Shown piece by piece: positions 37,592 through 53,067 of a DNA stretch of 64,000 bases (its first letter is position 1; the number at the start of each line of letters is the position of its first letter). The notes beneath the pieces were generated by a model that was not told the origin of the DNA, searched no databases, and worked only from the letters and a program-made list of their open reading frames with translations. The translations under genes were made by a program, and so were the position numbers. Origin of the DNA: Mesorhizobium sp. CA8 (GTDB lineage: Bacteria; Pseudomonadota; Alphaproteobacteria; Rhizobiales; Rhizobiaceae); contig NZ_JAIUHG010000016.1 of NCBI RefSeq assembly GCF_020164955.1, forward strand, positions 1-64,000. The letters are read 5' to 3'.

Positions 37592-38515
37592 ATGGCAACG
37601 CACAGGCTCATCAACACCACGTGGCACAATGTCCTCGGTATGGTTGCGCCGGCGCTCACAATTGCATCCGGCGATGTGGTGACGACGGAAACGCTCGACG
37701 CTCGGGGCTTCGATAAGAACGATGTGCAACGGGCACGGGGACCAAACCCAATGAACGGCCCGATCTTCGTGACTGGGGCCGAACCTGGCGACGCCCTCCG
37801 CGTGGACATCCTGCGCATGGACCCGATCCGCTCCACCGGGTGGACGATCTCGTCACTGGCCCCAAACGTCGTCGATCCGGAGGCTGCTCGCGGGTTGCCG
37901 GCACGGGACAAAGTCACCTGGCGGATCGACCCGGAATCGCGAACTGTGGCGTTGCAGGAGCCGCCGCCGGGCCTTGAAAGCTTCATTTTGCCGGTCGAGC
38001 CTATGATTGGCTGCTTTGGCGTGGCGCCATCGATGGGCCAGGCTTTCTCTACTGCGACCAGTGCAGAAAATGGCGGCAACATGGATTACCGCGGGTTTCG
38101 GCCTGGTGCGACCGTCTGGTTCCCCGTTGCCGTGGAGGGTGCGCTCTTCTTCGCCGGCGATTGCCATGCGGCGCAGGGCGATGGCGAGATTGTCGGAACC
38201 GGGATCGAAACCTGTTTTCAAATCGAGCTTCGCTTAACCGTTGAAAAGGATAGGCGGCTAGTATGGCCTCGCGGTGAGAACGAGACTCATATTTTCTCTA
38301 TTGGCAACGCGCGCCCGCTTGATCAGGCCCTGCAGCACGCGACCACGGATATGCTTAACTGGCTGACCGGCGACTACGGCTTGTCCGCCGAAGCCGCATC
38401 CCATCTGATGGGACAGGTTGTCCGATATCACGTCGGAAACGTTTTTGACCCTGCCTACACGATGGTTTGCCTTATCGAAAAGCGATGGCTTCCGAAGCCG
38501 GCCTCCGTAGGCTGA
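37592..38515 (+). CDS. Acetamidase/formamidase family protein
   Basis: 307 residues. Family features: MNGPIFVTGAEPGDALRVDI, the PMIGCFGVAP loop, ENGGNMDYRGFRPGATVWFPV, and GALFFAGDCHAAQGDGEIVGTGIE. The last two carry the Asn, Asp and His residues of the zinc-type FmdA/AmdA hydrolases, which release ammonia from formamide or acetamide. The start MATHRLINTTWHN is used; an ATG 26 codons earlier (37514) is possible. Its neighbours (HAD-ATPase fusion, tRNA-Gln) give no metabolic context. Confidence 0.85.
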   Translation: MATHRLINTTWHNVLGMVAPALTIASGDVVTTETLDARGFDKNDVQRARGPNPMNGPIFVTGAEPGDALRVDILRMDPIRSTGWTISSLAPNVVDPEAARGLPARDKVTWRIDPESRTVALQEPPPGLESFILPVEPMIGCFGVAPSMGQAFSTATSAENGGNMDYRGFRPGATVWFPVAVEGALFFAGDCHAAQGDGEIVGTGIETCFQIELRLTVEKDRRLVWPRGENETHIFSIGNARPLDQALQHATTDMLNWLTGDYGLSAEAASHLMGQVVRYHVGNVFDPAYTMVCLIEKRWLPKPASVG

Positions 38516-38589
38516 CCGGGCGATCGCAGGAAAGAGCGGTTTTCTGTTCGGAATAGGGTCGAAAATGGCCGGATCTGCTTGATGGCAGT

Positions 38590-38664
38590 TGGCTGGGGCG
38601 CCAGGATTCGAACCTGGGAATGTCGGTACCAAAAACCGATGCCTTACCGCTTGGCGACGCCCCA
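38590..38664 (-). tRNA. tRNA-Gln (TTG)
   Basis: On the minus strand the 5' end is TGGGGCGTCGCCAAGC and the 3' end CGCCCCAGCCA with the CCA encoded. The anticodon arm TCGGT-TTTTGGT-ACCGA carries TTG, and GGTTCGAATCC forms the T loop. A 7-bp acceptor stem pairs perfectly. It is 75 nt with CCA and lacks introns. Confidence 0.97.
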
Positions 38665-38740
38665 GCAGGCGGGGCATGCCGCGCTGCGCGCGGCCTTATA
38701 GGACGAGGCGGAGCAAAGCTCAATGCCGGAAAATCAACTA

Positions 38741-39785
38741 GAGTCTTTCATGTTTTGACGGAAGCGTATCCGGCGTTTTCGAAGTAGTTCTTGCATTCGG
38801 TTGCCTCGATGGTTGCGACGAGGTGGCCGATGTGGCGCCAAGTGTCCTCGACGGTGCGTTTCTGAGCCTGGCGCATCCAGTGCTTGATCTTGGCGAAGGC
38901 CTGCTCGATCGGATTGAGGGTCCGGTGAGTAGGGCGGCAGGTACCAGAGCCTGGCGCCAGCGGCCCTGATCATCTGCCTGATGGCAGCGGACTTATGGCT
39001 TCCCAGATTGTCCATGACGACGATATCGCCGGGTTCAGCACGGTGATGAGCTGCTGTTCGACATAGGCGGAAGCATTGGCCGTTGATCGGTCCGTCGAAG
39101 ACGCAAGGTGCCGCGAGCCGATCACAGCGCAGCGCGCCGAGGAAAGTCAGCGTGCGCCAGTGGCCATGTGGAGCCAGGCCGCGCAGCCGCTTGCCCTTCG
39201 GCCCCCAGCCGCGCAGGGGAGCCATGTTGGTCTTGATCCAGGTCTCATCGATGAAGACCAAGCACTGCGGATCGAGGCCGGCCTGCCAGGATCGCCATCG
39301 CTGGCGCCTGCGGGCAATATCGGCGCGTGCCTGCTCAAGGGCGAACAGCGTTTTTTTTAAAGCTCAGGCCTTCGCGGCGCAGGAACTGCCACACTGCGTT
39401 GTGCGAGACCTTGACCCCACGAGCGGCCAACTCGTCCTTCAGCCGATGCAGAGTCAATTCACAGGTCTGATTGATCCGCTCCACGATGAAGGCACGGTGC
39501 GGCTCCAGCACCCTCTTGCGACGCCCGCCCATTTTGCCAGGCGCTATCGAGCCGGTCGCCTGATGACGCTGCAACAACTTCACCGCCGCCGAAACCGAAA
39601 TGCCGAACCGCTTGGCGGCCGACCGGCGGCTCTCGCCGCTCAAAACTGCCGCTACAACCCGCTCGCGAAGATCATCGGAAAGAGGTCGAACCATCTGATG
39701 CTGGCCTCCAATCCAGCCAGCATCTTGAATCACAAATCCAACCGAGCGGGAATCCCTTCCGATTCTGTCGAGCGGTGAAACGCTC
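38741..39785 (-). mobile_element. IS630-family insertion sequence, degenerate
   Basis: 1045 bp flanked on both sides by TA (38739-38740 and 39786-39787), as expected for IS630/Tc1-mariner insertion. The imperfect ends compare as GAGTCTTTCATG on the left and GAGCGTTTCACC on the right read inward, with further matches (GAC-GAA) inside. It carries one transposase gene in three frame segments. It lies between tRNA-Gln and the GDP-deoxyhexose genes. Confidence 0.82.
38748..39694 (-). pseudogene. IS630 transposase, two frame breaks
   Basis: Starts MVRPLSDDLRERVVAAVLSG (helix-turn-helix part, RRSAAKRFGISVSAAVKLL). Break 1 is a run of eight A on the coding strand (39351-39358): seven A would read [12 protein letters not shown] straight through. 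The middle part holds [23 protein letters not shown] and [10 protein letters not shown], the first two Asp of the DDE triad. Break 2 is an extra base in the GGG at 38918-38920, after YLPPYSPD; correcting it restores [19 protein letters not shown] with the catalytic Glu and the end [13 protein letters not shown]. The 947-nt span minus two bases equals 315 codons. Poly-A frameshifting is known in this family, but the second break removes the Glu. Confidence 0.88.
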
Positions 39786-39859
39786 TAAAGCGATAGCGAC
39801 GCGGGGCCACGGCAGCGGTTCAGCCTACGCTCTCCGGGAAACAGGCGATGCATCCCTGC

Positions 39860-40816
39860 CTACGCCTGGGCCACACGCACGCGGCAATCCTCCAGGACGG
39901 CCGCAAGCGTATCTTCGAAGGAATGCTCGGGCGCCCAGCCAAGCAAGGTCCGGGCACGGGTCGCATCGCCAACGATGCATGGCAGATCGCTCGGTCGCAA
40001 CCGCAGGGGATCCTGCTCCGTGACGATCCTGGCGCTGCTTTGCGCGAGCAGCAGATCGAGGATGTCTCCCATCCGCCAGGAAACGCCGGATGCAATGTTG
40101 AAAATGGTGTTCGGGGCAAGGTCGCGGCTGGTCAAGACCGCGCGGGCATAGGCATTGGCGATGTCGCGCACATCCAGGAAATCGCGCCTCGCATCGAGAT
40201 TGCCGACGCGGATGACCGGCTGAGCCAGGCCTGCTTCGATCCGTGCGATCTGCATGGCGAAGGCCGGGACCGCAAAGGCTTCCGTCTGGCCCGGGCCTGT
40301 ATGGTTGAAGGGACGCATCCGGACGCACTTCAATCCCTGGCGTGAAAGTGCGCCGAGCGCGAGGTCGGCCGCGGCCTTGGTCACGGCGTAGTCGTCGATC
40401 GGAGCAAGCAGCGTGTTTTCGTCGAGCGGTCGTCCGGTTTTCGCGCTTTCGCCATAGACCAGGCCGGATCCGATATGGATCAGCCAGCAGTCCGGAGCCT
40501 TGTCGAGGATGGCATTGGCCAGGTTGAGTGCGCCGTCCACATGAATGCGCCACGTGTTTCGGGGGTCGGCCTGGGCGGCACCCAGTGCCGCGACCGCCGC
40601 CAGGTGAACGACATGGGTGGGCCGGTGACGGGCCACGGCGTCCTGCACGGCAGTCGCGTCTGTCACGTCCAACTCCTCGACCTGGCCGAAAGCGGGATGC
40701 GGACCACCGTCCTTTGAGGTCGCGGCAACGGCAATTTCGTGGCCGCAAATCCTGCGCAGCGCGTCGAGCACATAGGGACCGACGAAACCGTTGGTGCCGG
40801 TTATCAAAACCCGCAT
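39860..40816 (-). CDS. rmd: NAD-dependent epimerase, GDP-6-deoxyhexose reductase type
   Basis: 318 residues, short-chain dehydrogenase with Rossmann motif ITGTNGFVGPYV and catalytic YAVTKAAADL, with Ser in IHIGSGLVYGES. It follows gmd, and the family pattern MRPFNHTGPGQTEAFAVPAFAMQIA matches GDP-4-keto-6-deoxy-D-mannose reductase (Rmd, making GDP-D-rhamnose or GDP-6-deoxytalose). NolK-like fucose synthase is the alternative. Start at 40816 (MRVLITG) fits the fold. Last of the three minus-strand sugar genes; IS630 lies just beyond. Confidence 0.82.
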   Translation of the reverse strand: MRVLITGTNGFVGPYVLDALRRICGHEIAVAATSKDGGPHPAFGQVEELDVTDATAVQDAVARHRPTHVVHLAAVAALGAAQADPRNTWRIHVDGALNLANAILDKAPDCWLIHIGSGLVYGESAKTGRPLDENTLLAPIDDYAVTKAAADLALGALSRQGLKCVRMRPFNHTGPGQTEAFAVPAFAMQIARIEAGLAQPVIRVGNLDARRDFLDVRDIANAYARAVLTSRDLAPNTIFNIASGVSWRMGDILDLLLAQSSARIVTEQDPLRLRPSDLPCIVGDATRARTLLGWAPEHSFEDTLAAVLEDCRVRVAQA

Positions 40817-40911
40817 GCCGGCCTCACGAACCACGACGTATCGTCCGCATGTCGATGCGTGGCGAAAGACGGTGCGTCAAGTCATCGACCCGTAAATGCA
40901 AGGGCTTCCTT

Positions 40912-43408
<2,497 letters not shown>

Positions 43409-43500
43409 CAGTCTGCTTTTTGAAGGTTGCCGCCGTTCATTGGAATGAGCCCGGCTGCCCCCCGGCTGTCAACAGCAAAACAACTCGAAATTGCGACTCC

Positions 43501-43845
43501 CTAATGTCCCCAAACGGCCAGTTCGTTGCCGGCCGGATCGGTGAAGTGGAACCGCCTGCCGCCCGGGAAGGAAAAGATCGGCTTGACGATGGTGCCGCCG
43601 GCACTCTCGACCGCGTCCAGCGTTTCCTCGAGATTTTCGGAGTAGATGACCGGAAGCGGCTTGGCCGGCGCTTCGTCGGCATCTGCCTGGAAGCCGCCGT
43701 CGAGGCCTTCGGCAAAGGCGGAATAGGTCGGGCCGTAGTCGGCGAACGACCATGAAAACGCTGCGCTGTAGAAGGATTTGACGCTGTCCAGCGTGCCGCC
43801 CGTCGCCGGCAGTTCAAGATAGTCGAGTTTTCCGTTGAGTTTCAT
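43501..43845 (-). CDS. VOC (glyoxalase/bleomycin-resistance) family protein
   Basis: 114 residues, one VOC half. DYLELPATGGTLDSVKSFYSAAFSWSFADYG opens the fold and RRFHFTDPAGNELAVWGH closes it. Such small proteins dimerise to form the full metal site and range from lyases to antibiotic binding; the substrate is unknown. The ATG at 43845 with GGAG seven bases before is preferred to the GTG just ahead. Same strand as the manB-gmd-rmd group but 92 bp away. Confidence 0.85.
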   Translation of the reverse strand: MKLNGKLDYLELPATGGTLDSVKSFYSAAFSWSFADYGPTYSAFAEGLDGGFQADADEAPAKPLPVIYSENLEETLDAVESAGGTIVKPIFSFPGGRRFHFTDPAGNELAVWGH

Positions 43846-44060
43846 CACGCTACTCCACTACGTTCTTGTTATGTTCTATATCGCGCCATGCCCTCCGGCA
43901 AGTCTTTTTGACGCAGCTTTTGCTTAATCGATTGTAGTCGCGACAGTGCCCGGACCGGTGCTTGCCTTTCGCACTGCAGCATCCTATCGCTCGGATCGCG
44001 AAGGCGGGGAACCGGGCCGTGGTCCGGCTGTTTCTATCTTCCACGAACTGGAGGGCAAGC

Positions 44061-46745
<2,685 letters not shown>

Positions 46746-46883
46746 CGGGCTTCGGCTAGCGGCGTCCCGATGCCTTACGGTTTTGTATGCAATGTCACGC
46801 GAACGTGCGCGTGACGGCCCTGAATCTCGACATCGTTTCAGGGGAGGTTCCGACACCGAATTCATTGGTGACGGAAGCCCATA

Positions 46884-47984
46884 TTGCAGATTTCCTCGTC
46901 CGCCTGCCGCTCCATCCTGATCCTGCAGACCAAAGTCATCGGCGACATCGTGCTGGCCTCGGCGCTGGCGAAGAACCTGCAACTTCAATATCCGGGCGTC
47001 AGGATCGTGTTTCTCTGCGAAGCGCATTTCGCCGGCTTCCTGACGGCGCACGGCATTGCCACCGAGGTCGTCCCCTTCAGCCGCGCCAAGATGCGCGGCT
47101 CGCCGCTCCAGCGGGGACGCGAGCTCTTCCGCATGGTACGGACTTTGCGGCAGCACCGCTTCGACGTGACCATCGACATCACAGACTCCAAGACCTCACG
47201 GATCATTTCCGGATTGGTCAACGCCCGGGTCAGGGTCGGCTATTTTCCGACGGAGCGGCCTTTGCGCTGGCACGAACGTCAACCCGCCAATGTCAGGATG
47301 AAGCCCTTCGGATTCGGCAAAAAGCACTATCTCTATCGCTACTTGTCTCCGTTGGAGGCACTTGGCATCGCGCTGCGCGTCAGGGCTCCGGCGATTCGGC
47401 CGCCGCCCTTCGAGACGACGCGCGCCCTGGCGCTGCTTGCCAGGCACAGAATTCAGCCAAACGCCTTCATTGCCGTTCATGCCGGGGCAAGCTTCGCGGG
47501 TCGGCGCTGGCAGCCGAAGCGCTTCGCCGAAGCAATCGACAGGATCGTGCGGCAAACCGGCCTGCGGGTGGTTCTAGTCGGCGGTCCGGACGAGAGCGAG
47601 GCGACCGACAGGATCATCGCGGCGGCGAAGACGCGTGTCGTCAACCTGGCGGGCATGCTGGAGTTGGAAACTCTGCTGGCGCTGCTCAAGGAGGCGCGGC
47701 TGTTTCTCGGCAATGAAAGCGGGCCTATGCATATAGCGGCCGCGGCAGGCACGCCTGTGGTGGGCCTGTTCGGCCTGACCAACCCGGTCCGTTGGGCGCC
47801 GGTCGGCGTGCCGAGCATCTCGCTCAGGCCTTCCATGCCTTGCGATTGCGTCGGCGGCGACCTGTGCCGCCGGACCGATCCGAGCAAGGCATGCTGTGTC
47901 TGGCGCCTGGAGGTCGATCCGGTCGTCGAGGCCGCGCTGGAACTCCTGGCACGGACGGAGATGTCCCTGGAGGCCGCAGTCTGA
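46884..47984 (+). CDS. Glycosyltransferase family 9 (heptosyltransferase-like), copy 1
   Basis: 366 residues from a TTG start; an in-frame TGA at 46869 leaves no ATG, and GGAAG lies nearby. GT9 features: SILILQTKVIGDIVLASALAKNLQ, AVHAGASFAGRRWQPKRFAEAI, LGNESGPMHIAAAAGTPVVGLFG. It should transfer heptose or a similar sugar to lipid A core or another glycolipid. The C-terminus has a Cys cluster (MPCDCVGGDLC and ACCVWRLE). It is about two-thirds identical by eye to the next gene, so a tandem duplication. Confidence 0.88.
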   Translation: MQISSSACRSILILQTKVIGDIVLASALAKNLQLQYPGVRIVFLCEAHFAGFLTAHGIATEVVPFSRAKMRGSPLQRGRELFRMVRTLRQHRFDVTIDITDSKTSRIISGLVNARVRVGYFPTERPLRWHERQPANVRMKPFGFGKKHYLYRYLSPLEALGIALRVRAPAIRPPPFETTRALALLARHRIQPNAFIAVHAGASFAGRRWQPKRFAEAIDRIVRQTGLRVVLVGGPDESEATDRIIAAAKTRVVNLAGMLELETLLALLKEARLFLGNESGPMHIAAAAGTPVVGLFGLTNPVRWAPVGVPSISLRPSMPCDCVGGDLCRRTDPSKACCVWRLEVDPVVEAALELLARTEMSLEAAV

Positions 47985-48027
47985 CATCCGCGGGAAAGCC
48001 CCGCATCGGTTGCGTCGCGCCTCCTGG

Positions 48028-48045
48028 AGCAATTCCAGGAAAGGC
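48028..48045. repeat. Fragment of the palindromic repeat family (copy E)
   Basis: CCTGGA-GCAAT-TCCAGG, identical to the first palindrome of copy C at 50629-50645. Only this short module is present, in the 179-bp gap between the GT9 genes. Confidence 0.5.
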
Positions 48046-48163
48046 CGGAAACGCCGGACTCGGCGCCTCCGTCTTTCGTGCCTATGGGCGCGCGAGTCAC
48101 TCTGGTCCACAACCTTGCCGTCTTGTATGAGAGCCACGTGAAACACACGCATGGCGGCTCCAC

Positions 48164-49321
48164 ATGTCTACGTCTCAGCCCAGCTTCGTGGACTCCGATC
48201 CGTCCGGCGCCCGGACACGGATGTCGCGGCTTCGCTCCGGCCCGCTACGGTCGATCCTGATCCTGCAAACGAAGCACATTGGCGATCTCGTTCTTTCCTC
48301 CGCGCTTGCGAGGAATCTGCAACTGGAATATCCCGGCGTGCGTATCTTCCTCTGCGATGGCCGCTTCGCCGGCTTCCTCACGGCCAACGACGTCGCCTCG
48401 GAGGTCGTGACATTTCGCCGTTCCCATATGCGTGGCACGCCGCTGCGGCGCGCGCAGGAGCTTATTCTCACGCTCCTTAGGTTGCGCCGGAGCCATTTCG
48501 ATATGGTCGTCGACATCACAGATACGAGGACGTCGCGGTTCATCTCGGGGCTGATTGGTGCACCGGTTCGCGTCGGATATCATCCATCCGAAAGGCCGCC
48601 GAGTCGGCTAGAGCGCCAACCTGCCAACGTCAAGGCAAAGCCGTTCGGCTATGGCGGGCAGCACTTTCTTTATCGTTATCTTTCGCCGCTGGAGGCGCTT
48701 GGCATAGAGTTGCGCGTGCGGGATCCCGACATCCGGCCGCTGCCGCTGGAGACGACGAAAACCTTGGCGCTGCTGGACAAGTTCCACCTTCGGCCGAACG
48801 CCTTCGTCGCGGTGCATGTCGGGGCAAGCTTCCCCGGGCGCCGCTGGCAGCCCGAGCGCTTTGCCGCCGCAATCGACCGGATATCGGCCGAAACCGATCT
48901 GGACGTCGCTCTAGTCGGTAGCCCGGACGAGAACGAAGTGGTCGAAAAGGTCTTGGCGGCTGCGAAGGCTCGGATCGTCAACCTTGTCGGAGCGCTCCCG
49001 CTTGAGACCTTGCCAGCGTTGTTCAAACAGGCGCGGCTGTTTCTCGGCAACGACAGCGGCCCCATGCACATGGCTGCCGCGGTCGGCACTCCCGTCGTCG
49101 GCCTTTTCGGCCTGCAGAGCCCGGTCCACTGGGGACCGGTCGGCGTGCCGAGCATCGCGGTGCGCCCGGCCATGCCTTGCGACTGCGTCGGCGGCGACCT
49201 GTGCCAACGGCCTGACCCCAACAAGGCGTGTTGCGTCTGGCGCCTGGAGGCCGACACGGTCGTCGATGCCGTGCTCCAACTGCTGGCGCGAACGGAGATG
49301 GCCCCGGAGGCCGTGGTGTAA
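48164..49321 (+). CDS. Glycosyltransferase family 9 (heptosyltransferase-like), copy 2
   Basis: 385 residues. Parallel to copy 1 along its length: SILILQTKHIGDLVLSSALARNLQ, AVHVGASFPGRRWQPERFAAAI, LGNDSGPMHMAAAVGTPVVGLFG, and the same C-terminal Cys cluster (MPCDCVGGDLC, ACCVWRLEAD). It has an N-terminal extension of about 25 residues; an internal ATG at 48221 would give a start like copy 1. The two copies may add successive sugars or use different acceptors. Confidence 0.88.
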   Translation: MSTSQPSFVDSDPSGARTRMSRLRSGPLRSILILQTKHIGDLVLSSALARNLQLEYPGVRIFLCDGRFAGFLTANDVASEVVTFRRSHMRGTPLRRAQELILTLLRLRRSHFDMVVDITDTRTSRFISGLIGAPVRVGYHPSERPPSRLERQPANVKAKPFGYGGQHFLYRYLSPLEALGIELRVRDPDIRPLPLETTKTLALLDKFHLRPNAFVAVHVGASFPGRRWQPERFAAAIDRISAETDLDVALVGSPDENEVVEKVLAAAKARIVNLVGALPLETLPALFKQARLFLGNDSGPMHMAAAVGTPVVGLFGLQSPVHWGPVGVPSIAVRPAMPCDCVGGDLCQRPDPNKACCVWRLEADTVVDAVLQLLARTEMAPEAVV

Positions 49322-49454
49322 GGCGAAAGCAAATTTGCGCGACTGCTGCTTTTTGCGCTGTTTGCCGTTCCCATTTTCGCCTAGATGCCGGTTTTGTAGG
49401 GACAAGCTTTTTGGCGCGGCGCGGGGAATGCCCGGGCGTGCCGGTTTGGAACGA

Positions 49455-50204
49455 ATGATGAGCCTGTTTCGAAACTCCCTTTGCGCGATGGCGCTGTCGC
49501 TGTTCGCGGGGTCGGCGGGCAATGCCGCGACGCTGCTCGAGCCGACGCTGCATCTGAAGCCGCAGGGCGTTGAAGGCGGCGGCGGTCGCGTCGCCCTGAC
49601 GCTCGATGCCTGCGGCGGCAAGACCGACACAAGGATACTTTCGGCGCTTGTCGACAACAGGATACCGGCAACGATCTTCGTTACAGGCATCTGGCTGAAA
49701 CGCAATGCCGAAGCCGTCGGGATCATGCGGGCACATCCCGACCTGTTCGAATTGGAGAACCATGGCGGCCGCCACATTCCGGCGGTCGATACGCCGCAGA
49801 AGATCTACGGCATCCGCAGCGCCGGCAGCCCGGACGCCGTGCAGGCCGAGGTTGAATCCGGCGCCGCCGCCCTTGCCGGGGCAGGCGGGCCGGCGCCGAG
49901 ATGGTTCCGCGGCGCCACCGCCGAATACAGTCCCTCGGCGATCGGCATGATCCGCAGGCTGGGCTTTAAGATCGCAGGCTTCTCGGTCAACGGCGACGGC
50001 GGCTCACTGCTCGGCGCCAAGGAAACGGCGCGCCGTATCGGCGCCGCCAAGGACGGCGACGTCATCATAGCCCACATCAACCAGCCGACCCATGCCGCCG
50101 GCGAGGGTGTGGTTCAGGGCCTGCTCGCCTTGAAGCAAAAGGGCATGACCTTCGTACGCCTCGACGATGCCGAGGGTATAGGCAACGACGGCACGACCGA
50201 CTGA
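49455..50204 (+). CDS. Exported polysaccharide deacetylase-like protein
   Basis: 249 residues with a signal peptide (SLCAMALSLFAGSAGNAA). NodB-fold features: RVALTLDACGGKTDTRIL at motif 1, ATIFVTGIWLKRN, ENHGGRHIP at motif 2 with two His, APRWFRGATAEYS at motif 3 and DVIIAHINQPTHAAGEG at the end. Motif 1 has a single Asp followed by Ala, Cys in place of the usual TFDDG. It probably de-N-acetylates a cell-envelope glycan. It follows the GT9 pair on the same strand by 133 bp. Confidence 0.85.
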   Translation: MMSLFRNSLCAMALSLFAGSAGNAATLLEPTLHLKPQGVEGGGGRVALTLDACGGKTDTRILSALVDNRIPATIFVTGIWLKRNAEAVGIMRAHPDLFELENHGGRHIPAVDTPQKIYGIRSAGSPDAVQAEVESGAAALAGAGGPAPRWFRGATAEYSPSAIGMIRRLGFKIAGFSVNGDGGSLLGAKETARRIGAAKDGDVIIAHINQPTHAAGEGVVQGLLALKQKGMTFVRLDDAEGIGNDGTTD

Positions 50205-50229
50205 GGTGCCGTGGCGCGCCAACGAAGGC

Positions 50230-50619
50230 TCAGCCCGGTTCGGCTTCAACCGTCACCTTGTTCGTATAGAACGCGCCGTGATTACGGATTTCGGCCATTT
50301 CGTCGAATGGCGTCTCATAAGCCCACATCGCATTCTTGCCTGCCTCGCCGGCCGGCTGGACGCTCCAGTAGCTGGCATCGCCCTTGTACGGGCAATGCGT
50401 CGAGTGCTCGGTGCCGGCGAGCTTGCTGAAGTCGATGTTGTCGAAGGGGATGTAGAAGGCGGCCGGATAGGGCGGTTCCGAAAGCACCTTGGCCCTGGTC
50501 GATCGGGCGATGACGGTGTCGCCCGCGCGCACGGTGACGCTGCCGCGATAGGGTTCGACCCTGATCACCTTGTCGGGATTGCGCTGAAAGCCGGGAGCTG
50601 GGTTGGCGGGCTTGTCCAT
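50230..50619 (-). CDS. DUF427 protein
   Basis: 129 residues. The DUF427 core is clear: VTVRAGDTVIARSTRAKVL, EPPYPAAFYIPFDNID, HCPYKGDASYWSV and the ending EIRNHGAFYTNKVTVEAE. Small cytoplasmic proteins of unknown function, common in rhizobia. The ribosome-binding AGGAG on the minus strand lies inside the palindrome of repeat copy C, so the repeat supplies its translation signal. Confidence 0.88.
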   Translation of the reverse strand: MDKPANPAPGFQRNPDKVIRVEPYRGSVTVRAGDTVIARSTRAKVLSEPPYPAAFYIPFDNIDFSKLAGTEHSTHCPYKGDASYWSVQPAGEAGKNAMWAYETPFDEMAEIRNHGAFYTNKVTVEAEPG

Positions 50620-50628
50620 GAATGGTCT

Positions 50629-50735
50629 CCTGGAGCAATTCCAGGAAAAGTGCGAAGCGGTTTTCCGTCCGGAATTGCGTCAAAACAGAGAGAGCGTTTC
50701 GTCGTTTCCGTGAAACGGTGAGACGTTCTCGGGGA
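50629..50735. repeat. Palindromic intergenic repeat (copy C)
   Basis: Modules in order: CCTGGA-GCAAT-TCCAGG, then AAAAGTGCGAAGCGGTTTTCC, GGAATTGCGTCAAAA, AGAGCGTTTC and CCGTTTC-like palindrome GTTTCCGTGAAACGG. Nearly the same order and sequence as copy D, with small changes. Confidence 0.78.
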
Positions 50736-50823
50736 AGACTTACATGTGTCCGCCAGCCGCATCGCGCAAGCGCGCGTTCCGCTTGGTGTCATCACCATTC
50801 ATTGAACGTCTGTTTTCCAGTCG

Positions 50824-51180
50824 TCAGGCGGCCGTCTTGAAGGCATCCATAAGGCCGGCATAGGCGGCGGCAATGCCTGCGACCGGATTGGTGCTCCGCG
50901 CTGCGGCTTCGACTTTGAGCGCGCCGCCGCTGGTCGGCAGCGTCAGCAGCAGGAACTGGCGGTTGCCGGCGTCGCCGATGCAGGCGGCGGCGACATGCTC
51001 GCCCTCCGCGCCGTTTTCGACCCGCATCTTGAACAGTAACGTTCCGCCGACGGCCTCCAGCGCGCCGCCGACGACTTCGGCAAATTCATCTTCGGAAACG
51101 GTTTTGATGTCCGGCGTCAGATCGTCTAGACTTTCGGCAAGCGTGCTTTCGAGGGCTTTTTCATCAAGCTGCGCACCCAT
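50824..51180 (-). CDS. Hypothetical protein, 118 residues
   Basis: No recognised family. A small acidic protein (MGAQLDEKALESTLAESLDD) with a beta-rich middle (TLLFKMRVENGAEGEHVAAACIGD, QFLLLTLPTSGG) and an Ala-rich C-terminal helix. No signal peptide or membrane helix. GGAGAG precedes the ATG at 51180; the longer frame (start 51207) lacks such a site. Confidence 0.65.
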   Translation of the reverse strand: MGAQLDEKALESTLAESLDDLTPDIKTVSEDEFAEVVGGALEAVGGTLLFKMRVENGAEGEHVAAACIGDAGNRQFLLLTLPTSGGALKVEAAARSTNPVAGIAAAYAGLMDAFKTAA

Positions 51181-51369
51181 GCGAATCTCTCCATTCGCCA
51201 ATCTCACCCAGCCCGTTAATGAAGCTTAACGGCGACGATGGCCGGATTATGGCGGTTTTCCCGGTCCTTCGATCCATCCACCGGCTTCGACTTATGGCGG
51301 CTGGACAAACCGCCGGTTCGTTTCACAATGCGTGAAACAAATGACGCGAATGCGCAAAGGGAGGAATTA

Positions 51370-52998
<1,629 letters not shown>

Positions 52999-53067
52999 CG
53001 AAAAATGTTCGATCTTCGGCTTCAAGCCCGCGCTAAAAACCTCTAAGTCTCGGTTCGGACTGGGGTA

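Noticed and set aside
39351-39358. A8 run as a normal programmed -1 frameshift
   Set aside because: A -1 shift would give KRCSPLS, not the conserved TLFALEQ; the needed change is +1 or -2.
46787-47716. 309-residue frame overlapping the first GT9 gene
   Set aside because: It begins with an ATG but leaves the GT9 frame at once and turns into Arg/His-rich shadow; the TTG-started frame carries all GT9 motifs.
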